Source: Nonomuraea rhodomycinica (GTDB lineage: Bacteria; Actinomycetota; Actinomycetes; Streptosporangiales; Streptosporangiaceae). From it: a stretch of 64,000 bases of DNA. The stretch spans positions 574,239-638,238 of the forward strand of contig NZ_JABWGO010000004.1 in the NCBI RefSeq assembly GCF_013363995.1, in the 5' to 3' direction. How positions within the stretch are numbered: position 1 is the first letter of the stretch; each line of letters begins with the position of its first letter. A program made the position numbers and the translations under genes. Shown here piece after piece: positions 16,929-25,940 of this stretch. The notes below the pieces were generated by a model. That model worked only from the letters and a program-made list of their open reading frames with translations. It did no database searches and was not told the DNA's origin.

Positions 16929-18949
16929 TGGTCCACCTTCACGATGAGGAAGCCGTTGTCGTCGACCGTGGCCAGGCACCCGGGCGGGACGACCGTCGTC
17001 GCGGTCTCCTCCACCACGATGGCCGGCCCGGTCAGCTCTCCGTCGAGGTGCGCGCGGCGCAGCACCGGCGTGCGATGCACGGCGCCGTCGAACACCACGT
17101 CCCGTACGGCCGGCGCCGCCTCCCCGGTGACGTCCGGGGCGCCGGCCGCGGCGCGCGGGAAGGAGCCGAGCCCGGTGCTGCGGACCATGACGAACTCCAC
17201 CGGCGCCTCGGGCGTGGCGTGGCCGTAGCGGCTGGTGTGGGCCTCGGCGAAGCGGGCCGCGATCTCGGTGAGGAAGCCGGGCGCGGCCGGTTCGCCGGCA
17301 TCGCGCAGCGGGATGGTCAGCGTGTAGTCCTGGCCCTCGTAGCGCATGTCCACGGCGTGCTCGACCCGGCGCCGCTCCGCCGGCACGCCCTGCTCGGCCA
17401 GCGCCTCCAGGGCCTCGGCCTCCAGGGCGGCGAGGCGGCCGGCCAGGTCGGCCCCGTCGAGGACGTCCTGCGGCCGGAAGTACGGGTGCGTCAGGTCCCG
17501 CCGCACCTCGGCCTCCAGCATGCCCCACGCGGAGAACGCGCCGGGGAAGCGCGGGATGACCACCTCGGAGATGCCCAGCTCGCGGGCGATGAACACGGCG
17601 TGCATGGCGCCCGCCCCGCCGAAGGCGACCAGCGAGAACTCCCGCGGCTCCACCCCGTGCTCCACCGTGAGCGTGCGGATGGCCTGGGCCATCTTGGCGT
17701 TGGCCACGGCGCAGATCCCCTCGGCCAGGTCGAGCGGGTCGAGGGCCAGCTTTTCGGCGAGCGTGGCGACGGCGGCGCCGGCCGCCTCCACGTCGAGGTC
17801 CATGAGGCCGCCCGCGAACCACTCCGGGTCCACCCGGCCCAGCACCACGTTGGCGTCGGTGACCGTGGGCCGTGTGCCGCCCCGGCCGTAGCAGGCGGGC
17901 CCGGGAACGGCGCCGGCCGACTCGGGGCCGACCCGCAGCGCGCCCGCCTCCGCGTACGCGATGGAGCCGCCGCCCGCGCCGATCGTGTGCAGGTTGACGA
18001 TGGGCATCAGCACGGGATGGCCCTCGATGCGCGCCTCGGCGCTGACGTCGGGACGGCCGTCGACGACCAGCGACACGTCGAACGACGTGCCGCCCATGTC
18101 CACGCAGATCGCGTTGCGGCGGCCGAGCAGCCGGGCCGCGGCGACACCGCCCATGGTGCCGCCCACCGGCCCGGACAGCAGCGTCTGCAACGGCCTGCGC
18201 ATGGCGTAGGCGGCGTTGACCAGCCCGCCGGACGACTGCATGACGTGGACGGGCACGCCCAGCCCGCGCTCGGCGAAGCGCCGCTCGATCTCGGCCAGGT
18301 AGCGGCGCACGACGGGCCCGGTGTACGCCTCCAGCACCGCCGAGGAGGTGCGCTCGTACTCGCGCCACTCGCGGGCCACCTCGTGCGACAGCACGACCAG
18401 GACGTCCTCGCCCAGCTCGGCCCGCAGGATCTCCCCGGCGCGCACCTCGTGGCGCGGGTCGGCGTACGAGAACAGCAGGCACACGGCGACCGCGTCGAAC
18501 CCCTCCTCGCGCACCCGGCGGGCCGCCCGCCGCACGCCCTCCTCGTCCAGCGGGACGAGCTCCTCGCCGCGCCAGTCGAGCCGGCCGTCCACCTCGGCCA
18601 CGTCCTCGGCGGGGACCAGCGGGGCGGGCTTGCGGTAGCGCAGGTCGAACATGCGGTCGCGGTTGCCGCGGGCGATCCGGTAGACGTCGCCGGCTCCCGT
18701 GCTCGCCAGCAGCAGCACCCGCGCGCCCTTGCGCTCCAGCAGGGCGTTGAGCCCCTGGGTGGTGCCGTGCACGAAGTACGAGATCCGCGAGGGGTCGTCG
18801 ACGACCCGGCTGAGGGCGGCGAACACGCCCTCGGCCAGGTCGTGGGGCGTGGTGGACGCCTTCGACGCCACGACGGACCCGGTCGTCTCGTCGTAGCGGA
18901 CGACGTCGGTGAAGGTGCCTCCGATGTCCATGGCGACGCGATAGCTCAT
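16925..18949 (-). CDS. hyuA: Hydantoinase A / oxoprolinase family subunit
   Basis: A 674-residue HyuA with the two ATPase-fold phosphate motifs: MDIGGTFTDVVRYDE at the N-terminus and ICVDMGGTSFDVSLV in the middle, plus SGPVGGTMGGVAAARLLG. The C-terminal part ends VDDNGFLIVKVDQ. ATG 18949 is preferred over an in-frame ATG at 18985 because family members begin two to four residues before the first motif. It is the first gene of the minus-strand pair hyuA-hyuB, which converges on the MFS/DUF917/pucR operon. The two operons together look like one catabolic island. Confidence 0.93.
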   Translation of the reverse strand: MSYRVAMDIGGTFTDVVRYDETTGSVVASKASTTPHDLAEGVFAALSRVVDDPSRISYFVHGTTQGLNALLERKGARVLLLASTGAGDVYRIARGNRDRMFDLRYRKPAPLVPAEDVAEVDGRLDWRGEELVPLDEEGVRRAARRVREEGFDAVAVCLLFSYADPRHEVRAGEILRAELGEDVLVVLSHEVAREWREYERTSSAVLEAYTGPVVRRYLAEIERRFAERGLGVPVHVMQSSGGLVNAAYAMRRPLQTLLSGPVGGTMGGVAAARLLGRRNAICVDMGGTSFDVSLVVDGRPDVSAEARIEGHPVLMPIVNLHTIGAGGGSIAYAEAGALRVGPESAGAVPGPACYGRGGTRPTVTDANVVLGRVDPEWFAGGLMDLDVEAAGAAVATLAEKLALDPLDLAEGICAVANAKMAQAIRTLTVEHGVEPREFSLVAFGGAGAMHAVFIARELGISEVVIPRFPGAFSAWGMLEAEVRRDLTHPYFRPQDVLDGADLAGRLAALEAEALEALAEQGVPAERRRVEHAVDMRYEGQDYTLTIPLRDAGEPAAPGFLTEIAARFAEAHTSRYGHATPEAPVEFVMVRSTGLGSFPRAAAGAPDVTGEAAPAVRDVVFDGAVHRTPVLRRAHLDGELTGPAIVVEETATTVVPPGCLATVDDNGFLIVKVDQ

Positions 18950-19081
18950 GCCGTGAACGGTATGCGCTCGGCGCCGCGCCGGCATGTGCGGCGTGCACAG
19001 CCGGACGCGGCCCGCGGTGCGCCGCGCTCAACGGCGGGCTTGATGCCTCGGCCCTGCCCGCCGGGCTCGGCGCGTCGGGAG

Positions 19082-19576
19082 CTACGCCGCCCTGGCGCGC
19101 TTGCGGCGCTGGAACGGCAGGAAGCGGTCGGCCAGGTGGGGGCGCGACGGGGTCAGCGTCGGCTCGACCGCGAGGATGCGGTCGAACCGGAACGCCCGGA
19201 TGGCCCGGCGCATCCGGCACACCCCGACGAGATACCAGTATTCGCGGTGGACCAGGCACGTCACCGGCTCGACGTCGCGGACCGTCACGTGGCCCCCGGC
19301 GTCGCAGTAGTGGAGGCGGATCATCATGCGGCTGGTGATGGCGTCGGCGATGAGCCGGGCCCGGGAGGCGACCTCCACGGGCAGCGGGTCGGTGAGCGTC
19401 GAGAGCGTGGTGGCGATGACGTCGTCGTCGAGCTCCAGGTGCTCGAGCGCGTGCTGCAGGCCGCGCCTGGCGGTGACGGCCTGGGGGCCCGTGCCGAGGT
19501 GGGCCAGGGAGAGGGCGAGGGCGGCGATCTCGGCGGTCGTCAGCGGGCGGGTGGTGGGCTTCACGACTCTAGCCAT
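19082..19576 (-). CDS. WYL-domain protein lacking an HTH
   Basis: A 164-residue protein whose second half is a WYL sensor domain (RLHYCDAGGHVTVRDVEPV, then REYWYLVGVCRMRRAIRAFRFDRI). Typical YafY-like regulators have an N-terminal helix-turn-helix and about 320 residues. Here the start at ATG 19576 (after GGGGG) leaves only a short helical segment, and the upstream frame to 19666 shows no HTH. It may be a ligand-binding modulator or a remnant. It lies between hyuA and ilvD on the same strand; a link to either is not shown. Confidence 0.75.
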   Translation of the reverse strand: MARVVKPTTRPLTTAEIAALALSLAHLGTGPQAVTARRGLQHALEHLELDDDVIATTLSTLTDPLPVEVASRARLIADAITSRMMIRLHYCDAGGHVTVRDVEPVTCLVHREYWYLVGVCRMRRAIRAFRFDRILAVEPTLTPSRPHLADRFLPFQRRKRARAA

Positions 19577-19656
19577 ACCCCCACGATAGAGAGCGCCACC
19601 GACAATTTTCGAAAGCGTGTACGCAAGGAAGGGGACACTGACCCCCGGGACAGCCG

Positions 19657-19689
19657 CGCCCGGCACCCCTCGGACGGGGGCGCCGGGCG
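19657..19689 (-). terminator. Probable ilvD terminator hairpin
   Basis: CGCCCGGC and GCCGGGCG form an 8-bp stem, with CCCC/GGGG pairing further inside the 17-nt loop. It lies 15 bp beyond the ilvD stop on the minus strand. Confidence 0.5.
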
Positions 19690-19703
19690 GCGGTGAGCGG
19701 AGG

Positions 19704-21542
19704 TCAGCGGGAGAGCTGGGTGAGGTCGCGCGAGGCGCCGGTCGAGGCGGACGTGGTCATCGCCGCGTACGCCTGGAGCGCCACGCTGACCGGCCGGTTG
19801 CGGTCGCGCGGGCGGTAGCCCCCGAGGTCGGCCAGCAGCTTCTCACGCCGCGCCGCCAGCTCGGCCTCCGGCACCCGCAGCTCCATCGTGCGCGCCGGGA
19901 TGTCGATGTCGATGATGTCGCCGTCCTCGACGAGCGCGATCGCGCCGCCCTCGGCGGCCTCCGGGGAGGCGTGGCCGATCGACAGGCCGGACGTGCCGCC
20001 GGAGAAGCGCCCGTCGGTCACGAGCGCGCACGCCTTGCCCAGCCCCTTGCCCTTGAGGAACGAGGTCGGGTAGAGCATCTCCTGCATGCCGGGGCCGCCC
20101 TTCGGGCCCTCGTAGCGGATGACCACCACGTCGCCCTCGCGCACCCGCCCGCCGAGGATGCCCTCGACGGCCTGCTCCTGCGACTCGAACACGACGGCGG
20201 GCCCGCTGAAGCGCCAGATCGACTCGTCGACGCCGGCCGTCTTGACCACGGCGCCGTCGCGGGCGATGTTGCCGTAGAGCACGGCCAGGCCGCCGTCGGC
20301 GGTGTAGGCGTGCTCGCGGTCGCGCACGCAGCCCTCGGCCCGGTCGAGGTCGAGGGAGTCCCAGCGGTTGTCCTGGGAGTACGGCTTGACCGTGCGGACG
20401 TTGCCCGGCGCGGCGTGCCACAGCTCGACGGCCTCGGGCCGCACCTCGGGCGAGCGCGGGTCCCACTGGGCCAGCAGCTCGCCCAGCTTCAGCCCGCTGA
20501 CCGTGGGCAGGTCGCGGTGGAGCAGCCCGGCGCGGTCGAGCTCGCCCAGGATGGCCGGGATGCCGCCGGCGCGGTGGACGTCCTCGACGTGGTACTTGCT
20601 CGTGGCGGGCGCCACCTTGCACAGGCAGGGCACGCGCAGTGAGATCTCGTTGATCTCCTTGAGGCTGAAGTCGACGCCCGCCTCGCGGGCCGCGGCCAGG
20701 ATGTGCAGGATCGTGTTGGTCGAGCCGCCCATGGCCACGTCGAGCGCCATCGCGTTCTCGAACGCCTCGCGCGTGGCGATCGAGCGCGGCAGCACCGACT
20801 CGTCGTCGTCCTCGTAGTAGCGCCGGGTGATCTCGACGAGCTGCCGGCCGGCGTCCTGGAAGAGCTGCTTGCGCGCCCGGTGGGTGGCCAGGATCGTGCC
20901 GTTGCCGGGCAGTGCCAGGCCGATGGCCTCGGCCAGGCAGTTCATCGAGTTGGCGGTGAACATGCCGGAGCACGACCCGCACGTCGGGCAGGCCTGCTCC
21001 TCCATCTCCAGCAGCTCGGCGTCGGAGACCGAGTCGTCGGCCGCGGCGATCATGGGGTCGACCAGGTCGAGCTTGCGGCCGGGCGTCTTGCCGGCCTCCA
21101 TCGGGCCGCCCGAGACGAAGATCGTCGGGATGTTGAGCCGGAAGGCGGCCAGCAGCATGCCCGGGGTGATCTTGTCGCAGTTGGAGACGCAGATGAGCGC
21201 GTCGGCGCAGTGGGCGTTGACCATGTACTCGACCGCGTCGGCGATCAGCTCGCGCGAGGGCAGGGAGTAGAGCATGCCGCCGTGGCCCATGGCGATGCCG
21301 TCGTCGACGGCGATCGTGTTGAACTCGCGCGGGATCGCCCCGGCCTCGCGGATCGCCGCCGACACCACGTCGCCGACCTCGCGCAGGTGAACGTGGCCGG
21401 GGACGAACTGGGTGAAGCTGTTGGCCACGGCGATGATGGGCTTGCCGAAGTCGCCCCCGGCTACACCGGTGGCGCGGAGCAGGGCCCGCGCGCCGACCAT
21501 GTTCCTGCCGTGGGTGACCGTTCGTGACCTGAGGGCCGGCAT
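19704..21542 (-). CDS. ilvD: Dihydroxy-acid dehydratase
   Basis: IlvD converts dihydroxyacids to 2-oxoacids in valine, isoleucine and leucine/pantothenate synthesis. The 612-residue protein starts MPALRSRTVTHGRNMVGARA like E. coli IlvD (616 aa). Fe-S ligands are visible: Cys122 in NCDKITPGM and CPTCGSCSGMF around 185-191, with a C-terminal TDGRFSGG motif. An AGTAGC-flanked ATG with GGGAG upstream is used. It stands alone, with no other ilv genes in the window, and is divergent from the ABC/Pip operon. Confidence 0.97.
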   Translation of the reverse strand: MPALRSRTVTHGRNMVGARALLRATGVAGGDFGKPIIAVANSFTQFVPGHVHLREVGDVVSAAIREAGAIPREFNTIAVDDGIAMGHGGMLYSLPSRELIADAVEYMVNAHCADALICVSNCDKITPGMLLAAFRLNIPTIFVSGGPMEAGKTPGRKLDLVDPMIAAADDSVSDAELLEMEEQACPTCGSCSGMFTANSMNCLAEAIGLALPGNGTILATHRARKQLFQDAGRQLVEITRRYYEDDDESVLPRSIATREAFENAMALDVAMGGSTNTILHILAAAREAGVDFSLKEINEISLRVPCLCKVAPATSKYHVEDVHRAGGIPAILGELDRAGLLHRDLPTVSGLKLGELLAQWDPRSPEVRPEAVELWHAAPGNVRTVKPYSQDNRWDSLDLDRAEGCVRDREHAYTADGGLAVLYGNIARDGAVVKTAGVDESIWRFSGPAVVFESQEQAVEGILGGRVREGDVVVIRYEGPKGGPGMQEMLYPTSFLKGKGLGKACALVTDGRFSGGTSGLSIGHASPEAAEGGAIALVEDGDIIDIDIPARTMELRVPEAELAARREKLLADLGGYRPRDRNRPVSVALQAYAAMTTSASTGASRDLTQLSR

Positions 21543-21706
21543 TGTGCTACTCCCATCGCTTTCCGATCCTCACATCGTACGGCCATCGCCCGGCTGCTGA
21601 GACAGCGCGTCCAGCACTCGGACATTCCTCTCCCGCCTCCTGGGACGCCGCGGAATCGGCACCGGCACGGCCCGCACCCCCAAATCAGTCAAAAGTCGGC
21701 GTAAGC

Positions 21707-21736
21707 TATTCTTTGTACTGACCGGTCAGTTCAAAG
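21707..21736. promoter_or_regulatory. TetR-type operator overlapping a -10 element
   Basis: ACTGACCGGTCAGT is a perfect 14-bp dyad; with flanks (CTTTG and CAAAG) it extends to a 26-bp palindrome at 21711-21736 broken by one symmetric T/T mismatch. A -10-like TATTCT at 21707-21712 abuts it, and the ribosome site AGGAGG follows. This is the classic form of a TetR-family autoregulatory operator, and the operon's last gene is a TetR protein. Confidence 0.75.
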
Positions 21737-21750
21737 AAGGAGGGACCGTC

Positions 21751-22305
21751 GTGATCGTCGCCAAGGGCCTGTCCGTGGAGGGGGTGTACGCCGGCGTCTC
21801 CTTCGAGGCCGGGGCCGGCACCCTCACCGCCGTCGCCGGTCCCGCCGGCAGCGGCCGCACCAGCCTGCTCCTCACGCTGGCCGGGCGGATGAAGCCCACG
21901 GCGGGCACTCTTGCCGTGGCCGGGCACGTCAAACCTCGCGCCATCCGCAAGGTGGCCGCCCTGGCCCTCGTGGACGGCGTCACCGACCTCGACCGGTCGC
22001 TGACGGTGGGGGAGCACCTGCGCGAACGCGGGCGCGGCCCGTACCCGAAGCTGCTCAAGCAGGCCGGTCTGGACGCGGGCGAGCGGACGCTCGTCCGCGA
22101 GCTCGACCGGGAGGGGCAGGTGCGGCTCGGCGTCGCCCTCGCCCTGCTCGACGACCCGAAGGTCATCGTCGCCGACAACGTGGACGCCGGCCTGCCGCCC
22201 GACCGGCAGGAGGCGCTGTGGACCCTGCTCGCCGGGCTCGACCGCGCCGTGGTCGCCTCGTGCGTGACCCCGCCCGCCCGCTACGACCACCTCGTGGAGC
22301 TGTGA
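21751..22305 (+). CDS. Short ABC-type ATP-binding protein, atypical
   Basis: A 184-residue ABC ATPase-like protein. The P-loop reads GPAGSGRTS, with Arg in place of the invariant Walker A Lys. Walker B reads KVIVADNVDAG without the catalytic Glu, and no LSGGQ signature is visible (LDREGQVRLGVAL is in its place). The fold seems retained but hydrolysis may be weak or absent. The GTG start follows AGGAGG by 7 nt. It is translationally coupled to the YhgE/Pip gene (TGATG) and probably serves as its partner. Confidence 0.75.
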   Translation: MIVAKGLSVEGVYAGVSFEAGAGTLTAVAGPAGSGRTSLLLTLAGRMKPTAGTLAVAGHVKPRAIRKVAALALVDGVTDLDRSLTVGEHLRERGRGPYPKLLKQAGLDAGERTLVRELDREGQVRLGVALALLDDPKVIVADNVDAGLPPDRQEALWTLLAGLDRAVVASCVTPPARYDHLVEL

Positions 22306-24371
22306 TGAGAGGAATGCTGCGGTCGAGACTGCCCCGGATGGCGCTGGCGGCCGTCGTCGTGCTGCCGCTGCTGTACGCGGGCCTGTACCTGTGGTCGTTC
22401 TGGGACCCGCAGGGCAACCTGGACCGCGTGCCCGTCGCGCTGGTCATGGAGGACCGGCCCGCCACGGCCGGGAACAAGAACCTGCACGCCGGCCAGGACC
22501 TCGCCGAGGAGCTGCGCGAGCGGCACGTCTTCAACTGGCACGAGGCCACGCCCCAGCAGGCCGCCGACGGCGTCAGGGACGGCAGCTACTACCTGTCGCT
22601 GACCATCCCCGCCGACTTCAGCTCCCGGCTGGCCTCGCCGTCGGACGACGCCGCCACCCCCGCGCCCGCCCAGCTCGGCGTCCGCGTCGACACCGGCCGC
22701 AGCTACATCATCGGCAGCATCTCCGACGCCGTGTTCAACGAGGTGCGGGCCGCCGCCGAGCGCACCGTCGTGCACGACTACTTCGACCGGGTCTTCATCT
22801 CCATCGGCGACATCCACGACAAGACCACCGAGGCCGCCGACGGCGCCGACAAGCTGCACGCGGGCACGGTGAAGGCCGGCGACGGCGTCTCCAAGCTCAA
22901 CTCCGGCCTGGGCACCGCAGAGAGCGGCGCCCGGCAGCTCTCCACCGGTCTCGACACCGCCGGGAACGCCACCGCCCGCCTGCGCGACGGCTCCGCCAAG
23001 ATCACCGACGGCATCACCCAGGCACAGCGCGGCATCGGCGCGCTGCGCGGCGGCCTGACCAAGCTGCGCAGCCAGGGCACCGTCCCGCTGCGGCGGGGCG
23101 CCCGCGAGGCGTCGAACAAGGTCCACGCCCAGACCCGTACGGTCGACCAGCTCGCCGACAGGTACGTCCCCCTCCTCAACCAGTACGGACCCGAGGTGGC
23201 CCGCGCCGCCGAGCGCGTCGCCGACCAGGCCGACAAGCTCCAGGACCCCGAGGCCGCCGAGCTGAGCGCCGCCGCGCGCGACCTGGCCGCCACCGCCCGC
23301 AAGATCGCCCAGGTGGCCCCGCAGCTCGGCCCCCGGGTGAGCCAGGTCAGGAAGCAGGTCGACCAGCTCGACGCCGGCCTGGCCAAGCTCGCCGCCGGAG
23401 CCGCCAAGATCGACAGCAGCGTCGGCAAGGCCGGCCAGGGCGCCGACAAGCTGTACCAGGGCGCCACCCGGCTGCGCTCCGGCTCGGCCCAGGTCACCAA
23501 CGGCCTCACGCAGCTCGGCGGCGGGCTGACCCGGCTCGGCGACGGCGCCGACCGGCTCACCTCCGGCGTGGACCGGCTGCACGACGGCGCCGGCCGGGTC
23601 GACAAGGGACTGTCGAAGCTCGCCGAGGGCTCCAAGGACCTCGCCACCGGCCTCGGCGACGGCGCCAGGAAGATCCCCGACTACGACGCCCAGGAGCGCG
23701 ACGCCCGCGCCGACATGATGAGCGACCCCGTGCGCCTGGACAAGGACGTGGACAACGAGGTGCCCAACTACGGCACCGGCTTCGCCCCGTTCTTCCTGCC
23801 CCTGGCGCTCTGGGTGGGTGCGATGATCGCGTACATGGTGCTCAAGCCCCTCAACCAGCGGCGGCTGGCCGGCACGACGGGCGCGGTGCGGATCGCGCTG
23901 TCCGGCTGGGTCCCGGCGCTCGCGCTCGGCGCGGCGCAGGTCGGCGTGCTGGCGGCCGTCCTGCGCTTCGGCCTCGGCCTGCAGGCGGCGAACTGGGCCG
24001 GCGTGATCGGCCTGCTGCTGCTGGCCGCCGCGGCCTTCCTGGCGGTGGTGCAGGCGGTCAACGCGCTGCTCGGCCCGCCCGGCCGGGTCGTCGCGCTGGC
24101 GCTGCTCATGCTCCAGCTCACCTCCGCGGCGGGCACGTACCCGATCGAGACGTCGCCCGGCTTCTTCCAGACGATCTCGCCGTGGCTGCCGATGAGCTGG
24201 GTCGTGGCCGCGCTGCGCCGGCTGATCAGCGGCGGCGACCCGACCGTGGTCTGGCAGGCGTGCGGCGTGCTCACCGCGTTCCTCGTGCTGGGGCTCGCGC
24301 TCACCACGCTCGCCGTCGAGCGGAGCCGCACCTGGACGGTCAAGCGGCTGCACCCGGAGCTGTCGCTGTGA
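22305..24371 (+). CDS. YhgE/Pip-domain ABC-2-like membrane protein
   Basis: A 688-residue protein: one N-terminal helix (about 12-32), a long extracytoplasmic helical region (about 40-490) and a cluster of five or six C-terminal helices (about 500-670). This is the YhgE/Pip layout first known from the phage-infection protein Pip. The external part contains many degenerate G-A-D-K-L-type repeats (DGADKL, GADRLTSGVDRL), as in MmpL-like extensions. The ATG overlaps the ATPase stop (TGATG). The encoded exporter-like system is probably repressed by the downstream TetR; the substrate is unknown. Confidence 0.85.
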   Translation: MRGMLRSRLPRMALAAVVVLPLLYAGLYLWSFWDPQGNLDRVPVALVMEDRPATAGNKNLHAGQDLAEELRERHVFNWHEATPQQAADGVRDGSYYLSLTIPADFSSRLASPSDDAATPAPAQLGVRVDTGRSYIIGSISDAVFNEVRAAAERTVVHDYFDRVFISIGDIHDKTTEAADGADKLHAGTVKAGDGVSKLNSGLGTAESGARQLSTGLDTAGNATARLRDGSAKITDGITQAQRGIGALRGGLTKLRSQGTVPLRRGAREASNKVHAQTRTVDQLADRYVPLLNQYGPEVARAAERVADQADKLQDPEAAELSAAARDLAATARKIAQVAPQLGPRVSQVRKQVDQLDAGLAKLAAGAAKIDSSVGKAGQGADKLYQGATRLRSGSAQVTNGLTQLGGGLTRLGDGADRLTSGVDRLHDGAGRVDKGLSKLAEGSKDLATGLGDGARKIPDYDAQERDARADMMSDPVRLDKDVDNEVPNYGTGFAPFFLPLALWVGAMIAYMVLKPLNQRRLAGTTGAVRIALSGWVPALALGAAQVGVLAAVLRFGLGLQAANWAGVIGLLLLAAAAFLAVVQAVNALLGPPGRVVALALLMLQLTSAAGTYPIETSPGFFQTISPWLPMSWVVAALRRLISGGDPTVVWQACGVLTAFLVLGLALTTLAVERSRTWTVKRLHPELSL

Positions 24372-24934
24372 GCCGCCAGGACACCCGCTCGAAGGTGTTC
24401 GCCGCGGCCGTGGACCTGATCGCCGAGCAGGGCTACACCGCCACGACGGTCGAGGCCATCGCCGAGCGGGCCGGCGTGGCCAAGGGCACCGTCTTCTACA
24501 ACTTCGGCAGCAAGGAGGCGCTGTTCGGCGCGCTGCTGGAGCACTCCATCGGACGGCTGGCCGACGCCCTGGCCGCCGCCGACACCGGCGCGAGCGCGCT
24601 GGAGGCGCTCGACTCGGTCGTCCTCGGCCAGCTCCGCTTCTTCGAGGAGCACGGCCCGCTCGCGCGGGTGCTGCTGGCCGAGATGTGGCGGACCGCCTGG
24701 CAGCAGGCCGTGGCGCAGCTGCGCGAGCGGGCGCTCGGCGTCTACACGGGCGTGCTGCGCCGGGCCGTGCAGGCCGGCGAGGTCAGGGCCGACCTCGACG
24801 TGGAGACCGCGGCCACCGCCGTGTTCGGCATGGTGCTCACGGTCTCCATCGAACGGCGCGCGCTCTACCCCGACCGGCCCGTGGAGCGCACCCACGCCAC
24901 GCTGGTGGAGCTGCTGCACGGCCGGATCAGGTGA
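24368..24934 (+). CDS. TetR-family repressor of the Pip operon
   Basis: A 188-residue TetR regulator. The HTH is at about residues 10-52 (IAEQGYTATTVEAIAERAGVAKGTVFYNFGSKEALF), followed by the helical ligand domain. The GTG start overlaps the Pip stop (GTGA). Position as third gene of the operon and the TetR-like palindrome at the operon promoter support autoregulation; the ligand is presumably a compound handled by the transporter. Confidence 0.93.
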   Translation: MSRQDTRSKVFAAAVDLIAEQGYTATTVEAIAERAGVAKGTVFYNFGSKEALFGALLEHSIGRLADALAAADTGASALEALDSVVLGQLRFFEEHGPLARVLLAEMWRTAWQQAVAQLRERALGVYTGVLRRAVQAGEVRADLDVETAATAVFGMVLTVSIERRALYPDRPVERTHATLVELLHGRIR

Positions 24935-24952
24935 GAGCGGTCGCGGGGACGG

Positions 24953-25819
24953 TCAGTCCTCGCCGTAGCGCGGCGGCAGCACCTCGGCGGCGATCTCGTA
25001 CAGGCGCTGGATCTCCTCGTCGGTCAGCGCCCGCTCGCGCTTGGTGATCCACTTGCGGGCGCGCCCGCCCTCGTAGACGTCCACGCCGCGGATCGTCATG
25101 ATCTTCCAGGGCACGGCCGGGCCGTAGATGGCCAGGGAGGGCACGACCTGCACGTCGCGGCCGTACGCCTTGCTGATCAGCTCGCTGGCCGCCGACGCCT
25201 CCATCTTCGCCTCGGCGAGCCGGGCCTTCTTGTCGAACGGGCCGTGGAAGAGCTTCTTGCCCATCTGCACGCGGACGGGCAGCTGCTTGTCCCACTTCTC
25301 GGAGTCGACCGCGTACACGCCCGTCGGCCCGACGACGAGGTGGTCGATCTGCGCCTCGGTGTCGGGGATCGCCCGCGCGTGCAGGGTGCGGTAGCCGTTG
25401 CGCTCCAGCTTGCGCAGCTGGGCCTCGGTGCGCCGCTCCGCGACGGAGGCGCGCCGCCAGGCCGGCACGGTCGAGTGGGACCGGGCGCGGTAGACCGCGT
25501 CGGCGATGGCCGCCACGATGCCCGCCGTGACGCCCAGCCGCCAGTCGTTCAGCAGGAAGCCCGCGACCAGCGCCACGGCCACCGTCAGCAGCGCGCGGTT
25601 GCGCAGGTTGCGGTAGCGGGGCTGCTCGATCAGGCTGCGCAGGGGCACGCGCACGACCGGTACGGACGCGGGGTCGGCCTGGCCGGCGCCGGTCCGCGCG
25701 GCACCGGCCGGCTCGGCGTCCGTGCCGGTGTCGGCGTCGGTGTCGGGTCGGTCGCTCACCCAGATGGGCGACGTGCTGTGACCGTCATCACGCTGGTGGT
25801 CGGAGTCCACGCGACTCAC
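24953..25819 (-). CDS. NERD-domain membrane protein
   Basis: A 288-residue protein with a polar N-terminus, two hydrophobic helices at about 78-114 (ALLTVAVALVAGFLLNDW, LGVTAGIVAAIADAVY) and a C-terminal NERD (nuclease-related) domain from about residue 130 (AQLRKLERNGYRTLHARAIP, EAQIDHLVVGPTGVYAVDSE). The DxxxxxxxxG-V-DSEKW pattern preserves the nuclease-like acidic residues. The role of such proteins is not established. It converges on the TetR gene. A GTG start at 25819 is used; GTG at 25810 is an alternative. Confidence 0.85.
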   Translation of the reverse strand: MSRVDSDHQRDDGHSTSPIWVSDRPDTDADTGTDAEPAGAARTGAGQADPASVPVVRVPLRSLIEQPRYRNLRNRALLTVAVALVAGFLLNDWRLGVTAGIVAAIADAVYRARSHSTVPAWRRASVAERRTEAQLRKLERNGYRTLHARAIPDTEAQIDHLVVGPTGVYAVDSEKWDKQLPVRVQMGKKLFHGPFDKKARLAEAKMEASAASELISKAYGRDVQVVPSLAIYGPAVPWKIMTIRGVDVYEGGRARKWITKRERALTDEEIQRLYEIAAEVLPPRYGED

Positions 25820-25940
25820 CGTAGCCGGTGGCGATCGTCGATTCCTAGTGTTGCCCCGTCCATAGTTTTATGGCTCAGGTCACCGTGTCCTGCGCCGGAT
25901 TTCCGGGTATCTATTACGTTCTTCGCCGCAGATCCCTAGT
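25820..25940. promoter_or_regulatory. NERD/amidase divergent region with direct repeat
   Basis: A 121-bp gap, less GC-rich than its surroundings. GATTCCTAGTGT (25840-25851) is nearly repeated as GATCCCTAGTGT (25931-25942), the second copy running into the amidase start codon. It must hold both promoters, but I cannot assign convincing -35/-10 pairs. Confidence 0.4.

Noticed and set aside
21543..21700. T-box or attenuator leader for ilvD
   Set aside because: No T-box consensus, leader peptide rich in Ile/Val/Leu or terminator/antiterminator pair found in the leader.
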